The notes beneath the pieces are model-generated. The model was not told where the DNA came from, made no database searches, and saw only the letters and a program-made list of their open reading frames with translations. DNA of 42,314 nucleotides from Xanthomonas sp. NCPPB 1128 (GTDB taxonomy: Bacteria; Pseudomonadota; Gammaproteobacteria; Xanthomonadales; Xanthomonadaceae), in contig NZ_LFME01000038.1 of the NCBI RefSeq assembly GCF_001043115.1, forward strand, positions 1 to 42,314, in the 5' to 3' direction. Positions 8,189 to 17,279 of this stretch are shown one piece after another (positions within the stretch are counted from its first letter, which is position 1; every line of letters begins with the position of its first letter). Position numbers and translations under genes: made by a program.

Positions 8189-10891
8189 ATGCCTTTGGAA
8201 CAGTCCCGTCGCCCGCTCGGCCGGCGCGCGTACCGCCCTGCTGCCCGCAACCTGCTGGGCGCGGCCATCGTCCTGGCCCTGTCCGCCAGCTTCGCCGCGC
8301 ACGCACAGAGCGCCACCGCCGATCCGGCGGCCACGCCCCCCGCCAAGACCGATGCCACGACCGACGCCAAGAATGGCCAGCAGCCGGTCACCCTGGACAA
8401 CGTGATGGTGGTCGGCCAGCGCGCCAGCCTGGAACAGGCGGTGCAGGCCAAGCAGCTCGACGACCACGTGGTCGAGGTGATCTCCGCCGACAACATGGGG
8501 CAGATGCCCAACGTCACCGTGGCCGAGGCGCTGGTGCGCCTGCCCGGCGTCAACGGCACCCGCGACCGCGGCAACGAAAGCCTGGCCACGGTGCGCGGCC
8601 TCGGCCCGCGCATGACCATGGGCACGGTCAACGGCCGCGAGATCGCCTCCTCCGAACCCAACCGCGCGGTGCGCTGGGAAGTGTTCCCCACCGAGATCGT
8701 CTCCACCGTCAAGGTCTACAAGACGCCGTCGGCGGACCTGATCGCCGGCGGCATCGCCGCCACCGTGGACATCTCCACCATCAACCCGCTCGACCACACC
8801 GGCCCGACCTTCGTCGCCACCGCCGGCCCGGTCTACTACGACGAGGCCAAGGACGCACGCGACTACTCGCCGTGGGGCCAGCGCCTGGGTGCGAGCTGGA
8901 TCCACCGCATCAACGACAACCTGGCGGTCGCGCTCGGCGCCACCTACCAGAAGCAGAAGAACGCCGGCGTCTCGATCGGCAGTTGGGGCTACACCGACGC
9001 CAGCAACGCGCGCGACGTCGATGGCGACGGCAAGGTGGACTACACGCCGTGGGGCGCGGCCGACCAGCTGAAGCTGACCGAGCAGACCCGCACCGGCGCC
9101 ATGGGCACCGTGCAGTGGCGCTCGGGCAACCTGGAGCTCAAGCTCGACGGCCTGTACTCGCGCATCCGCATCGACGAGGACCAGCGCCAGAACTGGTTCA
9201 ACAACCTCGGCTACAGCATCTACTCGGCCAGCAATCCGTACACCACGCCCGGCTCGTCCTACACCATCGTCGACGGCGACGTGGTCGCCGGCACCCTGGC
9301 CAACTCCAAGCTGCAGGTGGACCACGTCATCGCCAACTACAACGAGGTCAAGACGCTGGCGGCCGGCGGCCTCAACGCCAAGTGGAGCGGCGACGTGTGG
9401 ACGCTGGGCAGCGACCTGTCGTTCTCGCAGGCCAAGCGCGACAACGACTGGCGCGCGGTGCGCTTCGGCAGCAATCCGGACACGGTGTCGTTCGACTTCC
9501 GCCATGGCATCACCCCCACCATCAGCACCAGCTCCGACGCGCCGGAATGGGGCATCAGCGGCCAGACCGAACCGCAGGCGTTGCGCGACCGCATCGCCGC
9601 GCTGGCGCTGAGCGCCAGCCGCGCGATCGAGGATTCGCCGGTCACCGCGCTGGAGTTCGGCGCACGCGCCGCGCGCCGCGAGAAGCAGAACCGCCACTTC
9701 ACCAGCTTCCAGTCCGGCTACAACCAGCCGATCTCGGCCTACCAGGACCTGATCTATCCGGTGACGATGCCGGATCTGAACGTGCCGACCCTGACCGGCG
9801 GCGACCCGGACGCGATCGCCAAGCTCGGCTTCGGCGGCTTCGACCCCAGCCTGGCCACCGAGCAGCGCCTGGACCACTGGAACGTCGAGGAGAACGTGCG
9901 CGAGGCCTTCGCCAAGGCCGTGTTCAGTTCGCAGTGGTTCGGCGTCGACGTGACGGGCAACGCCGGCGTGCGCGTGGTCCACACCGACACCGACAGCCAC
10001 GGCTACGACACCGTCGGCGGCGTGGTGCAGCCCAGCAGCGCCGGCAAGACCTACACCGACGTGCTGCCCAGCGCCACGGTCAACTTCCTGATCGACCCCG
10101 AGCGCATCCTGCGCGTGTCGGTGGCCAAGGTGATGGCGCGCCCGCCGCTGGACGAACTGCGCACCGGGCGCGCGCTCGACGACCCCAACACCACCGTCGG
10201 CCAGCTCACCGGCAGCGGCGGCAATCCGCAGCTCAACCCGTTCCGCGCCACCCAGCTCGACCTCTCCTACGAGTGGTACTTCCACAAGGAGGCGCTGGCG
10301 GCGCTGGCGCTGTACCGCAAGTGGGTGGATTCGAGCATCGGCTACAAGACCCAGCACGAGACCATCGACGGCCGCGACTACCTGATCAGCGGCCCGTTCA
10401 ACGGCGGCGGCGGCTACATCAACGGCGCCGAGCTGACCTTCCAGACCCCGTTCTTCTTCATCCCGCACATGGAGAACTTCGGCATCTACTCCAACTACTC
10501 GTACGTGGAATCCAACCTGCACGAGTTCTCGCCGGCGGACAATCCGCTGCCGCTCAGCGGCCTGGCGCGCAACACCGGCACGCTGGACCTCTGGTACAAC
10601 AACCGCAGTTTCGAAGCGCGGATCGGCTACAAGTACCACAGCCCCTACACCGTGGTGTACGGCTGGAACGCGGCGCGGCTGGCGCGGCTGGAGAGCGAAG
10701 GCACGGTGGACCTGAGCCTGGCCTGGCGCTACAGCGAGCACCTGGGCTTCAAGTTCCAGGTCGGCAACCTGACCAACGAACCGCTGCGCGCCTACAGCGA
10801 CAACAAGCGCAACCGGCTCGCCAACCAGGACGACGGCGGCTACCAGTTGTTCGGGCGCCGCTTCGCCCTGGAAGCGACCTACACGTTCTGA
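8189..10891 (+). CDS. TonB-dependent outer-membrane receptor (oligosaccharide uptake)
   Basis: This is an outer-membrane beta-barrel of 900 residues that imports a substrate with TonB energy. A signal peptide (LLGAAIVLALSASFAAHAQS) is followed by a TonB-box-like VTLDNVMVVG. The plug domain shows NVTVAEALVRLPGVNGTRD, then VRGLGPRMTMGTVNGREIAS. The barrel ends in ALEATYTF with the expected terminal Phe. I chose the ATG at 8189 because of GGGAGGGAAC just upstream and the signal peptide directly after it; the frame stays open upstream without support. The next gene (GH53) starts 16 bases after its stop, so they are co-transcribed. The substrate, galacto-oligosaccharides, is inferred from these neighbours. 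It belongs to the large carbohydrate-linked receptor group of Xanthomonas. Confidence 0.93.
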   Translation: MPLEQSRRPLGRRAYRPAARNLLGAAIVLALSASFAAHAQSATADPAATPPAKTDATTDAKNGQQPVTLDNVMVVGQRASLEQAVQAKQLDDHVVEVISADNMGQMPNVTVAEALVRLPGVNGTRDRGNESLATVRGLGPRMTMGTVNGREIASSEPNRAVRWEVFPTEIVSTVKVYKTPSADLIAGGIAATVDISTINPLDHTGPTFVATAGPVYYDEAKDARDYSPWGQRLGASWIHRINDNLAVALGATYQKQKNAGVSIGSWGYTDASNARDVDGDGKVDYTPWGAADQLKLTEQTRTGAMGTVQWRSGNLELKLDGLYSRIRIDEDQRQNWFNNLGYSIYSASNPYTTPGSSYTIVDGDVVAGTLANSKLQVDHVIANYNEVKTLAAGGLNAKWSGDVWTLGSDLSFSQAKRDNDWRAVRFGSNPDTVSFDFRHGITPTISTSSDAPEWGISGQTEPQALRDRIAALALSASRAIEDSPVTALEFGARAARREKQNRHFTSFQSGYNQPISAYQDLIYPVTMPDLNVPTLTGGDPDAIAKLGFGGFDPSLATEQRLDHWNVEENVREAFAKAVFSSQWFGVDVTGNAGVRVVHTDTDSHGYDTVGGVVQPSSAGKTYTDVLPSATVNFLIDPERILRVSVAKVMARPPLDELRTGRALDDPNTTVGQLTGSGGNPQLNPFRATQLDLSYEWYFHKEALAALALYRKWVDSSIGYKTQHETIDGRDYLISGPFNGGGGYINGAELTFQTPFFFIPHMENFGIYSNYSYVESNLHEFSPADNPLPLSGLARNTGTLDLWYNNRSFEARIGYKYHSPYTVVYGWNAARLARLESEGTVDLSLAWRYSEHLGFKFQVGNLTNEPLRAYSDNKRNRLANQDDGGYQLFGRRFALEATYTF

Positions 10892-10907
10892 GCCGGTGGA
10901 GACCCGC

Positions 10908-12077
10908 ATGCGATCCAAACGCACCTGGCTGCCGGCGCTCGCGCTGGCCCTCGCCGCCGCCCTCGCCGCGCCCATGGCCGGCGCGGGGACGCTGTACCTG
11001 GGCGCCGACCTGTCCTACGTCAACGAGATGGAGGATTGCGGCGTGCAGTACCGCGACCACGGCACGGTGCGCGACCCGTTCGAGTTGTTCCACGCGCACG
11101 GCGCCAACCTGGTGCGCGTGCGCCTGTGGAACGATGCGCGCTGGACCCGCTACAGCGACCTGAGCGACGTCAAGAAGACCATCCGCCGGGCGCGCGCGCA
11201 GGGCATGCAGGTGCTGCTGGACTTCCACTACTCCGACGACTGGGCCGACGGCGACAAGCAACTGATCCCCAAGGCCTGGGCCAACATCACCGACCAGGAC
11301 GAACTGGCGCGCACGCTGTACGGTTTCACCTACGACACGCTGAGCGCGCTGGACCGCGCCGGGCTGATGCCGGAACTGGTGCAGGTGGGCAATGAGAGCA
11401 ATTCCGACCTGATGGACAGCCAGCCGTGGGACAAGCGCCGGCCGATCGACTGGAGCCGCAACGCCAAGCTGTTCAACGCCGGCATCCAGGCGGTGCGCGA
11501 TGCCGGCGCGCGCTCGACGATCAAGCCCAAGGTGATGCTGCACATCGCCCAGCCGGAGAACGTGGAGCCATGGTTCGCCGCCGCGGCCAAGGCCGGCGTG
11601 CGCGATTTCGACTTCATCGGCATCAGCTACTACCGCAAGTGGTCGCGCGAGACCATGGACCAGCTCGGCGCCACCATCAAGCGCCTGCGCCAGCGCTATC
11701 CGGCCGAGGTGATGGTGGTGGAGACCGCCTACCCGTGGACGCTGGAGAGCGGCGACCCCTCGCCCAACCTGCTCGGCGCCGACTCGCTGATCAAGGGCTA
11801 CCCGGCCACCCCGCAGGGCCAGCTGAACTACCTGGTCGACCTCACCCAACTGGTGGTCGACAACGGCGGCAGCGGTGTCGTGTACTGGGAGCCGGCCTGG
11901 ACCAGCAACACCTGCAAGACCCGCTGGGGCGTCGGCTCCTCGTGGGAGAACGCCAGCTTCTTCGATTTCCGCCATGGCAACGAACTGCTGCCCGGCATCG
12001 GCTTCATGCAACACACCTACCGGCCGGCTCCGGCCGCTGACAACGCCGCCGCGCCCGCAGCGGACGCGCGGCCATGA
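10908..12077 (+). CDS. GH53 arabinogalactan endo-beta-1,4-galactanase
   Basis: This secreted enzyme (389 residues) hydrolyses beta-1,4-galactan, the side chain of type I arabinogalactan and pectin. A Sec signal peptide (LPALALALAAALAAPMAGAG) precedes the single (beta/alpha)8 domain. GH53 signatures include LGADLSYVNEMEDCG, LVRVRLWND, and LLDFHYSDDWADG. The acid/base is Glu163 in VQVGNESNSD and the nucleophile is Glu272 in VVETAYPW. The start at 10908 is supported by GGTGGAG about seven bases upstream; a GTG at 10896 is the alternative. The gene lies 16 bases after the receptor gene and overlaps the next gene by four bases (ATGA). The Pro/Ala-rich tail after residue 372 is probably disordered. 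Confidence 0.94.
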   Translation: MRSKRTWLPALALALAAALAAPMAGAGTLYLGADLSYVNEMEDCGVQYRDHGTVRDPFELFHAHGANLVRVRLWNDARWTRYSDLSDVKKTIRRARAQGMQVLLDFHYSDDWADGDKQLIPKAWANITDQDELARTLYGFTYDTLSALDRAGLMPELVQVGNESNSDLMDSQPWDKRRPIDWSRNAKLFNAGIQAVRDAGARSTIKPKVMLHIAQPENVEPWFAAAAKAGVRDFDFIGISYYRKWSRETMDQLGATIKRLRQRYPAEVMVVETAYPWTLESGDPSPNLLGADSLIKGYPATPQGQLNYLVDLTQLVVDNGGSGVVYWEPAWTSNTCKTRWGVGSSWENASFFDFRHGNELLPGIGFMQHTYRPAPAADNAAAPAADARP

Positions 12078-14635
12078 TCGAACTGAGCCGCCGCGACCTG
12101 CTGCGCTCGCTGGTCGCCGGCGGCATGCAGGTGGCGGTGCCTGGCGCGGCCGCGGCCCTGGCACCGGCCGCGCTGGCCGCCACGCCCGCTGGCGGCACTG
12201 CCATTGCGCCGCTCTCGTTGGACCTGGACGACGACGCGCCGCGCCAGCGCCTGCTCTGCGATGGCGGCTGGCGCTTCCACCTCGGCCACGCCGACGACCC
12301 GGCGCGCGACTTCAACTTCGGCACCTTCCAGCGCACCTACGCCAAGGCCGGCAAGGACACCGCCGATGCGGCCCTGCTCGCCTTCGACGACAGCGACTGG
12401 GAACGCGTCGACCTGCCGCACGACTGGGCGGTGGCGCTGCCACCGCGCCAGGACCCGACCTCGACCCTGGTCAACGGCGAAGACCCGGCCGCCGCGCACG
12501 GCTACATGCCGCTGGGCCGCACCGATCCGCAGACCAGCGTCGGCTGGTACCGGCGCGTGCTGGAGATTCCGGCCGAGGACCTGGGCAAGCGGATCAGCCT
12601 GGAATTCGACGGCGTGTTCCGCGATTGCATCGTGTTCTGCAACGGCCACATCGTCGGCCGCAACGGCAGCGGCTACTGCGGCTTCGAGGTCGACCTCAGC
12701 GACGTGCTCGACTACGGCGCCAGGAACATCATCGCCGTGCGCGTGGACGCCACCCTCGGCGAAGGCTGGTTCTACGAAGGCGCCGGCATCTACCGCCACG
12801 TCTGGCTGCGCACCACCGACGCGCTGCACGTGCGGCTGGACGGCGTCTACGTGCGCAGCGCCTGGGATGCCGGCGACGCGCAGGCGCTGGTGGAGACCGA
12901 ACTCGGCAACCACGGCGCGACGCCGCGCCAGTGCAGCGTGGTGTCGGTGATCCGCGCCCCGGATGGGCACGTCGTCGCCCAGGCCAGCTCGGCGCCGATC
13001 ACGGTCGAACCGGGCGTGGTGCAGCGCGTGCAGCAGACCCTGGACCTGGGCACGCCCGCGCCGTGGTCGCCGGAGAACCCGCAGCGCTACACCCTGTCCA
13101 CGCGCCTGCTCGGCGATGGCCGCACCTGCGACGCCACCACTACGCACTTCGGCGTGCGCCGCCTGCAGTTCGACCCGCAGCGCGGCCTGCTGCTCAACGG
13201 CGCCGCCTACAAGCTGCACGGCACCAACAACCACCAGGACCATGCCGGCGTCGGCACCGCCATTCCCGACCGCCTGCACGAATGGCGCCTGCGCCAGCTC
13301 AAGTCGATGGGCTGCAATGCCTACCGCAGCGCGCACAACCCGGCCTCGCCGGCGGTGCTGGAGTTGTGCGACCGGCTGGGCCTGCTGCTGATCGATGAAA
13401 CCCGGCGCATGTCCTCCGACGACGAGGCCATGGCCGAGCTGACGTCGATGGTACGGCGCGGCCGCAACCACCCCTGCGTGATGCTATGGTCGCTCGGCAA
13501 CGAAGAGCCGCAGATGGTCACCGCGCGCGGCGCGCGCATCGTCGCGCGCATGCAGCGCCTGGTGCGGCGCCTGGACCCGACCCGCCCCACCACCTTCGCC
13601 ATGGACAAGGGCTTCGACGACGGTGTCGGCCAGGTCGTGGACGTGGTCGGCTTCAACTACCGCACCACGCAGATGGACGCCTTCCATGCGCGCCATCCGC
13701 AGATCCCGGTCTACGGCAGCGAAACGGGCAGCACCGTCGGCGTGCGCGGCAATTACCGCACCGACGACGTGCGCGGCTATGCGCGCGCCTACGATCTCGA
13801 CTACCCCTGGTGGGCCAGCAGCGCCGAAGCCTGGTGGAGCTATGTCGCGCAGCGGCCGTACATCGCCGGCGGCTTCGTCTGGACCGGCTTCGACTACCGC
13901 GGCGAGCCGACTCCGTACAACCGCTGGCCGAACGTGGCCTCGCAGTTCGGCATCCTCGACAGCTGCGGCTTTCCCAAGGACAACTACTGGTACTACCGCG
14001 CGCAGTGGACCGCCGAGCCGGTGCTGCACCTGTTCCCGCACTGGAACTGGGACGGCCTGCTGGAGGAGCGCGACAACGGCATGGTCGACGTGTGGTGCCA
14101 CAGCAACCTGGACGCGGTGGAACTGCTGGTCAACGGCGTCAGCCAGGGCCTGCAGCAGGTGCCGGCCTACGGCCACGTCGAGTGGCGCGTGCGCTACGCA
14201 CCCGGCCGCATCGAAGCGCGCGGCTACCGCGGCGGCAAGCAGGTGCTGACGCAGCTCCGCGAGACCGTGGGCGCCCCGGCCGGGGTGCGCCTGCGCTGCG
14301 AACGCACGACCCTGCTGGCCGACGCCGAGGATGTCGCCGTGGTCGCAGTTGAAATCGTCGATGCGCAAGGCCGCATCGTGCCGACCGCTAGCGACGCCGT
14401 GCACTTCACCGTCCACGGCCCCGGCCGCCTGATCGGCGTGGGCAACGGCGACCCGTCCAGCCACGAAAGCGACAAGGCCGACCATCGCCGGGCCTTCAAC
14501 GGCCTGTGCATGGCCTTGCTGCAGACCACGCGCACGGCGGGCACGCTGACGTTGGAGGCCACGGCGCCGGGGTTGGCACCGGCGCGGCTGGCGCTGAAGA
14601 GTGTGCGCACCAAGCCGCGGCCGTTCGTCGCCTGA
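12074..14635 (+). CDS. GH2 beta-galactosidase with Tat signal
   Basis: This 853-residue glycosidase is probably a periplasmic beta-galactosidase that removes galactose from imported oligosaccharides. The N-terminus carries a twin-arginine signal (LSRRDLLRSLVAGG followed by an Ala-rich segment). A jelly-roll sugar-binding domain (about 50-240, with WERVDLPHDWAV and GWFYEGAGIYRHVWL), an immunoglobulin-like domain and the GH2 catalytic barrel follow. Glu477 in LWSLGNEEPQ is the acid/base and Glu550 in VYGSETGST the nucleophile. The C-terminal part has DUF4982-like and GH2 domain-5 features. The start overlaps the GH53 stop, so the two are translationally coupled. GH2 also contains glucuronidases and mannosidases; the galactosidase call rests on domain layout and the GH53 partner. 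Confidence 0.9.
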   Translation: MIELSRRDLLRSLVAGGMQVAVPGAAAALAPAALAATPAGGTAIAPLSLDLDDDAPRQRLLCDGGWRFHLGHADDPARDFNFGTFQRTYAKAGKDTADAALLAFDDSDWERVDLPHDWAVALPPRQDPTSTLVNGEDPAAAHGYMPLGRTDPQTSVGWYRRVLEIPAEDLGKRISLEFDGVFRDCIVFCNGHIVGRNGSGYCGFEVDLSDVLDYGARNIIAVRVDATLGEGWFYEGAGIYRHVWLRTTDALHVRLDGVYVRSAWDAGDAQALVETELGNHGATPRQCSVVSVIRAPDGHVVAQASSAPITVEPGVVQRVQQTLDLGTPAPWSPENPQRYTLSTRLLGDGRTCDATTTHFGVRRLQFDPQRGLLLNGAAYKLHGTNNHQDHAGVGTAIPDRLHEWRLRQLKSMGCNAYRSAHNPASPAVLELCDRLGLLLIDETRRMSSDDEAMAELTSMVRRGRNHPCVMLWSLGNEEPQMVTARGARIVARMQRLVRRLDPTRPTTFAMDKGFDDGVGQVVDVVGFNYRTTQMDAFHARHPQIPVYGSETGSTVGVRGNYRTDDVRGYARAYDLDYPWWASSAEAWWSYVAQRPYIAGGFVWTGFDYRGEPTPYNRWPNVASQFGILDSCGFPKDNYWYYRAQWTAEPVLHLFPHWNWDGLLEERDNGMVDVWCHSNLDAVELLVNGVSQGLQQVPAYGHVEWRVRYAPGRIEARGYRGGKQVLTQLRETVGAPAGVRLRCERTTLLADAEDVAVVAVEIVDAQGRIVPTASDAVHFTVHGPGRLIGVGNGDPSSHESDKADHRRAFNGLCMALLQTTRTAGTLTLEATAPGLAPARLALKSVRTKPRPFVA

Positions 14636-14856
14636 TGCGGGCACCCGCTTTCAAGAAGCTGCGCGGCGCCATCGTCATGCGCTCCCGGCTCGGTACTCCT
14701 ACGCGGCGCTTACGCGCCATCTACGCCCGCCCAAGCCGTGGTCGGCACGATCGCTACGCACACTGAAGTGAAGCGGCTGGCGCTTCATTCCGAAGCCGAT
14801 CCACGACGCCTCGCCAGCATCGCCGCACCCACAAAGCTGCATCGCCCCAGCGATGC

Positions 14857-14891
14857 GCGCTCCCCCACCGCGCATCGCGGCGCGGGAGCGC
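14857..14891. terminator. Stem-loop between convergent GH2 and GH29 genes
   Basis: Outer arms GCGCTCCC (14857-14864) and GGGAGCGC (14884-14891) enclose a second stem, CCGCG-CAT-CGCGG (14868-14880). The hairpin lies seven bases beyond the GH29 stop and would end transcription from that side. There is no T-tract. The rest of the 262-base intergenic stretch holds no gene I can support. Confidence 0.6.
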
Positions 14892-14897
14892 CAGCCC

Positions 14898-16826
14898 TCA
14901 CCGCAAGCGCGAGAAGGCACCGATACCGGCGATCGCCAGCCGCTCGGCGGGCACCGCCGTTTCGGCGAACGACAGGCGCAGGTAACGGATCTGGCGGACC
15001 TCGGGAAAATTCAGACGCTGGGTCGCGAGCGCGTAGGCGATATTGGACAACTCGCCGCCGCCGGCCGGCTGCCAGTGCTGGCCATCCTCGCTGCTTTCGG
15101 CGCGATAGCCCTTCGGCGGCGCCGCACCGTTCATCACCGTGCGCGAGGGGGTGAGGCTGAAGCCAGCGACGTCACGCAGCGCACCGAGGTCGATGGTCAC
15201 CTGCGCGGGATGGCCCGGCGTGGGAGCGGGCACGACCCAGATCGTGCCGGCATCGTCGTCGAGCAACTTCTCCGCTCCCGGCGCGCTGGCCGCGACGATG
15301 CGCCAACCCGCGGTGGACAGCACGTCCGGCGCGTTCGTCGTGGGCCGGGCGACCGCAACTGGCGCCACCGCGCGGAACAGCGCGAATTCGCTGATCGCCG
15401 GACAGACCGGCGCCTCGAGCACACGCAGGCGCACACGGCGTGCGGCGACCGGACGATCGAGCCGCAGGATCCGCTGCGCGCCGATGCATTGCGCTTCAGC
15501 CAAGCGCTGCCATTGCCCATCCACCTCGGCTTCGATCGCGAAGCGGGTGACGCGCACGCCCAGCGGCAGGTATTCGCGCAGCCGGATCAGGTCGAAGCTG
15601 CGCACCTCCGACAGCTCCAGTGTCAGCGTTGGCGTAGTGATCTCGTCCGGCGTGGACCAGTAGCTGTCCGGCTGGCGGTCGAGCACGCGCGCCGGCTCGA
15701 ACCCTGGGCCGCGCGACGCGCTGGCGCTGGCCTTGGCGCCCTTGGCCAGATCGATGGCGAAGCTGGCGCGGATCGCGTCGCCGAAGCTCTTCAACACCGC
15801 GACGTCGTGGTCGGCGATGCGGCCGCGTCGGTCCGGCGGAAGATTGAGGTTCATGTTGGTGCCGCGCGCGACCGAGGTATCGAAGTAGCGCACCAGATTC
15901 TCCGGACTGCGCACCTTGCCGTCTTCGTCGGCATGGTAGAACCAGCCCGGGCGGATCGAGGTGTTGGTTTCCGCCGGCCACCACAGGGCTGCACCACGCA
16001 CGCCAGCGTTGCCGTTTTCCTGCGTGTAAGGCGCATTGGGCATGGTCGGCCAGCACGGATCGCCGGCCACGCCCTCCTCGTTGCCGACCCAACGGATATC
16101 CGCGCCCAGCGGGTCGAAGGTGCAGGCCATCGGCTGGTATTGGTGGACCAGCTCGATCATCCGCGGCCAGTTGTAGTAAGCGGGGGCATCTATCTTGCGC
16201 GTCTCGCGCGCCCCACCGTAGTAACCGTCGCCACCATTGGCGCCGTCGAACCAGAACTCGAACAGGTCGCCATAACCCGTGCACAGCTCGACAATCTGCT
16301 TGCGGAAATAGTCGAGATAGCCGAGACGGCCATACTCGGCGTGGTTGCGGTCCCAGGGAGAAAGATAGATGCCGAAGGCCAGGCCGGCACGCCGGCAAGC
16401 CGCGGCCATTTCGCCGACGATGTCGCCCTTGCCGTTCTTGTAGGGCGAATTGCGAATGCAGTGCTCGGTCAGGCGCGTCGGCCACAGGCAGAAGCCATCG
16501 TGGTGCTTGGCGGTAAAGATGAGTCCCTTGAGATTACCGGCCTTTGCAGCAGCGACGATCTGATCGGCGGAGAAATCGCTGGGGTCGAATCTGCGCGGAT
16601 CTTCGTCGCCGTAACCCCATTCCTTGTCGGTGAAGGTGTTCATCGCAAAGTGCACGAAGGCGTATTGCTCCCACCGATGCCATCGCAACTGCCGCGCGCT
16701 GGGGACAGCGCCCCATGGCGCAGGCGCGCTGGAGCGCGGCGCAGCCGCGATTCCCGCAGCGGATGCGCTGAAACTTGCTGCGGCGGCCGCAACACCAGTG
16801 ACAAGAAAGGTACGACGGTCGATCAT
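14898..16826 (-). CDS. GH29 alpha-L-fucosidase with Tat signal and two discoidin-like domains
   Basis: This 642-residue enzyme probably removes alpha-L-fucose from plant glycans in the periplasm. It starts with a clear twin-arginine signal (MIDRRTFLVTGVAAAAASFS). The GH29 barrel (about 40-360) has WEQYAFVHFAMNTFTDKEWG, GLIFTAKHHDGFCLWP, and FEFWFDGANGG, where Asp194 is the likely nucleophile. Two F5/8 type C (discoidin-like) beta-sandwich segments follow (about 370-490 and 510-640), the second ending in RYLRLSFAETAVP. The layout resembles GH29 subfamily B enzymes that act on alpha-1,3/1,4-fucose. It is convergent with the GH2 gene and belongs to the same functional block but has its own transcript. 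Fucose specificity is inferred from family membership. Confidence 0.9.
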   Translation of the reverse strand: MIDRRTFLVTGVAAAAASFSASAAGIAAAPRSSAPAPWGAVPSARQLRWHRWEQYAFVHFAMNTFTDKEWGYGDEDPRRFDPSDFSADQIVAAAKAGNLKGLIFTAKHHDGFCLWPTRLTEHCIRNSPYKNGKGDIVGEMAAACRRAGLAFGIYLSPWDRNHAEYGRLGYLDYFRKQIVELCTGYGDLFEFWFDGANGGDGYYGGARETRKIDAPAYYNWPRMIELVHQYQPMACTFDPLGADIRWVGNEEGVAGDPCWPTMPNAPYTQENGNAGVRGAALWWPAETNTSIRPGWFYHADEDGKVRSPENLVRYFDTSVARGTNMNLNLPPDRRGRIADHDVAVLKSFGDAIRASFAIDLAKGAKASASASRGPGFEPARVLDRQPDSYWSTPDEITTPTLTLELSEVRSFDLIRLREYLPLGVRVTRFAIEAEVDGQWQRLAEAQCIGAQRILRLDRPVAARRVRLRVLEAPVCPAISEFALFRAVAPVAVARPTTNAPDVLSTAGWRIVAASAPGAEKLLDDDAGTIWVVPAPTPGHPAQVTIDLGALRDVAGFSLTPSRTVMNGAAPPKGYRAESSEDGQHWQPAGGGELSNIAYALATQRLNFPEVRQIRYLRLSFAETAVPAERLAIAGIGAFSRLR

Positions 16827-17279
16827 TGGCGCCCCACACGCATGCGAACTCGGATCTTAGCTTTTCCACAGGCAGAACTGTGCCACCCCGATGTCACGGA
16901 CCGCTGCGCAAGGGAGAGAGCTCCCATCCTGAGGCGATTCTTCGCTGCCTTTGGGGAATGCACCTTACGTTGTCGTGGACTCCCTTCCCGCGCCACCACG
17001 CGCTGGCCTCCGGTCAGTCGGATGCCGCGTCCACAGCCGGCATGGATGCGGTGATGCAGGTGTTGCGCACGGATGGGACATCGCGCGCGCCATTGATCGG
17101 TCTTGCTGCAAGACTCCACGGACACGGGACAGCACCGGAGCTCCACGGAAGATCGGCAGGAGAGGCGCTCCTCGCCATGCAGTGGGCGGGAGTGGCACCA
17201 CTCCTGTCATTTGTTGGCTCCACCCGTCCATACTTGCCCACGGCCAATCATCACGAAATCTTTTAAGCCTTTGAATCAA
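16827..17279. other. Divergent spacer between GH29 and mutS, no gene seen
   Basis: This 453-base region should hold the promoters of the GH29 gene (minus) and mutS (plus). The open frames in it lack domains and ribosome-binding sites. I see no repeat, tRNA or strong dyad. An AT-richer stretch (17252-17279) directly precedes the mutS ATG without a clear Shine-Dalgarno site. Confidence 0.5.

Noticed and set aside
7544-10975. Very long open frame on the minus strand across the TonB receptor gene
   Set aside because: It is antisense to a well-supported receptor, has low-complexity Val/Ala/Arg/Gln content and no domain, and arises from high GC with third-position bias.
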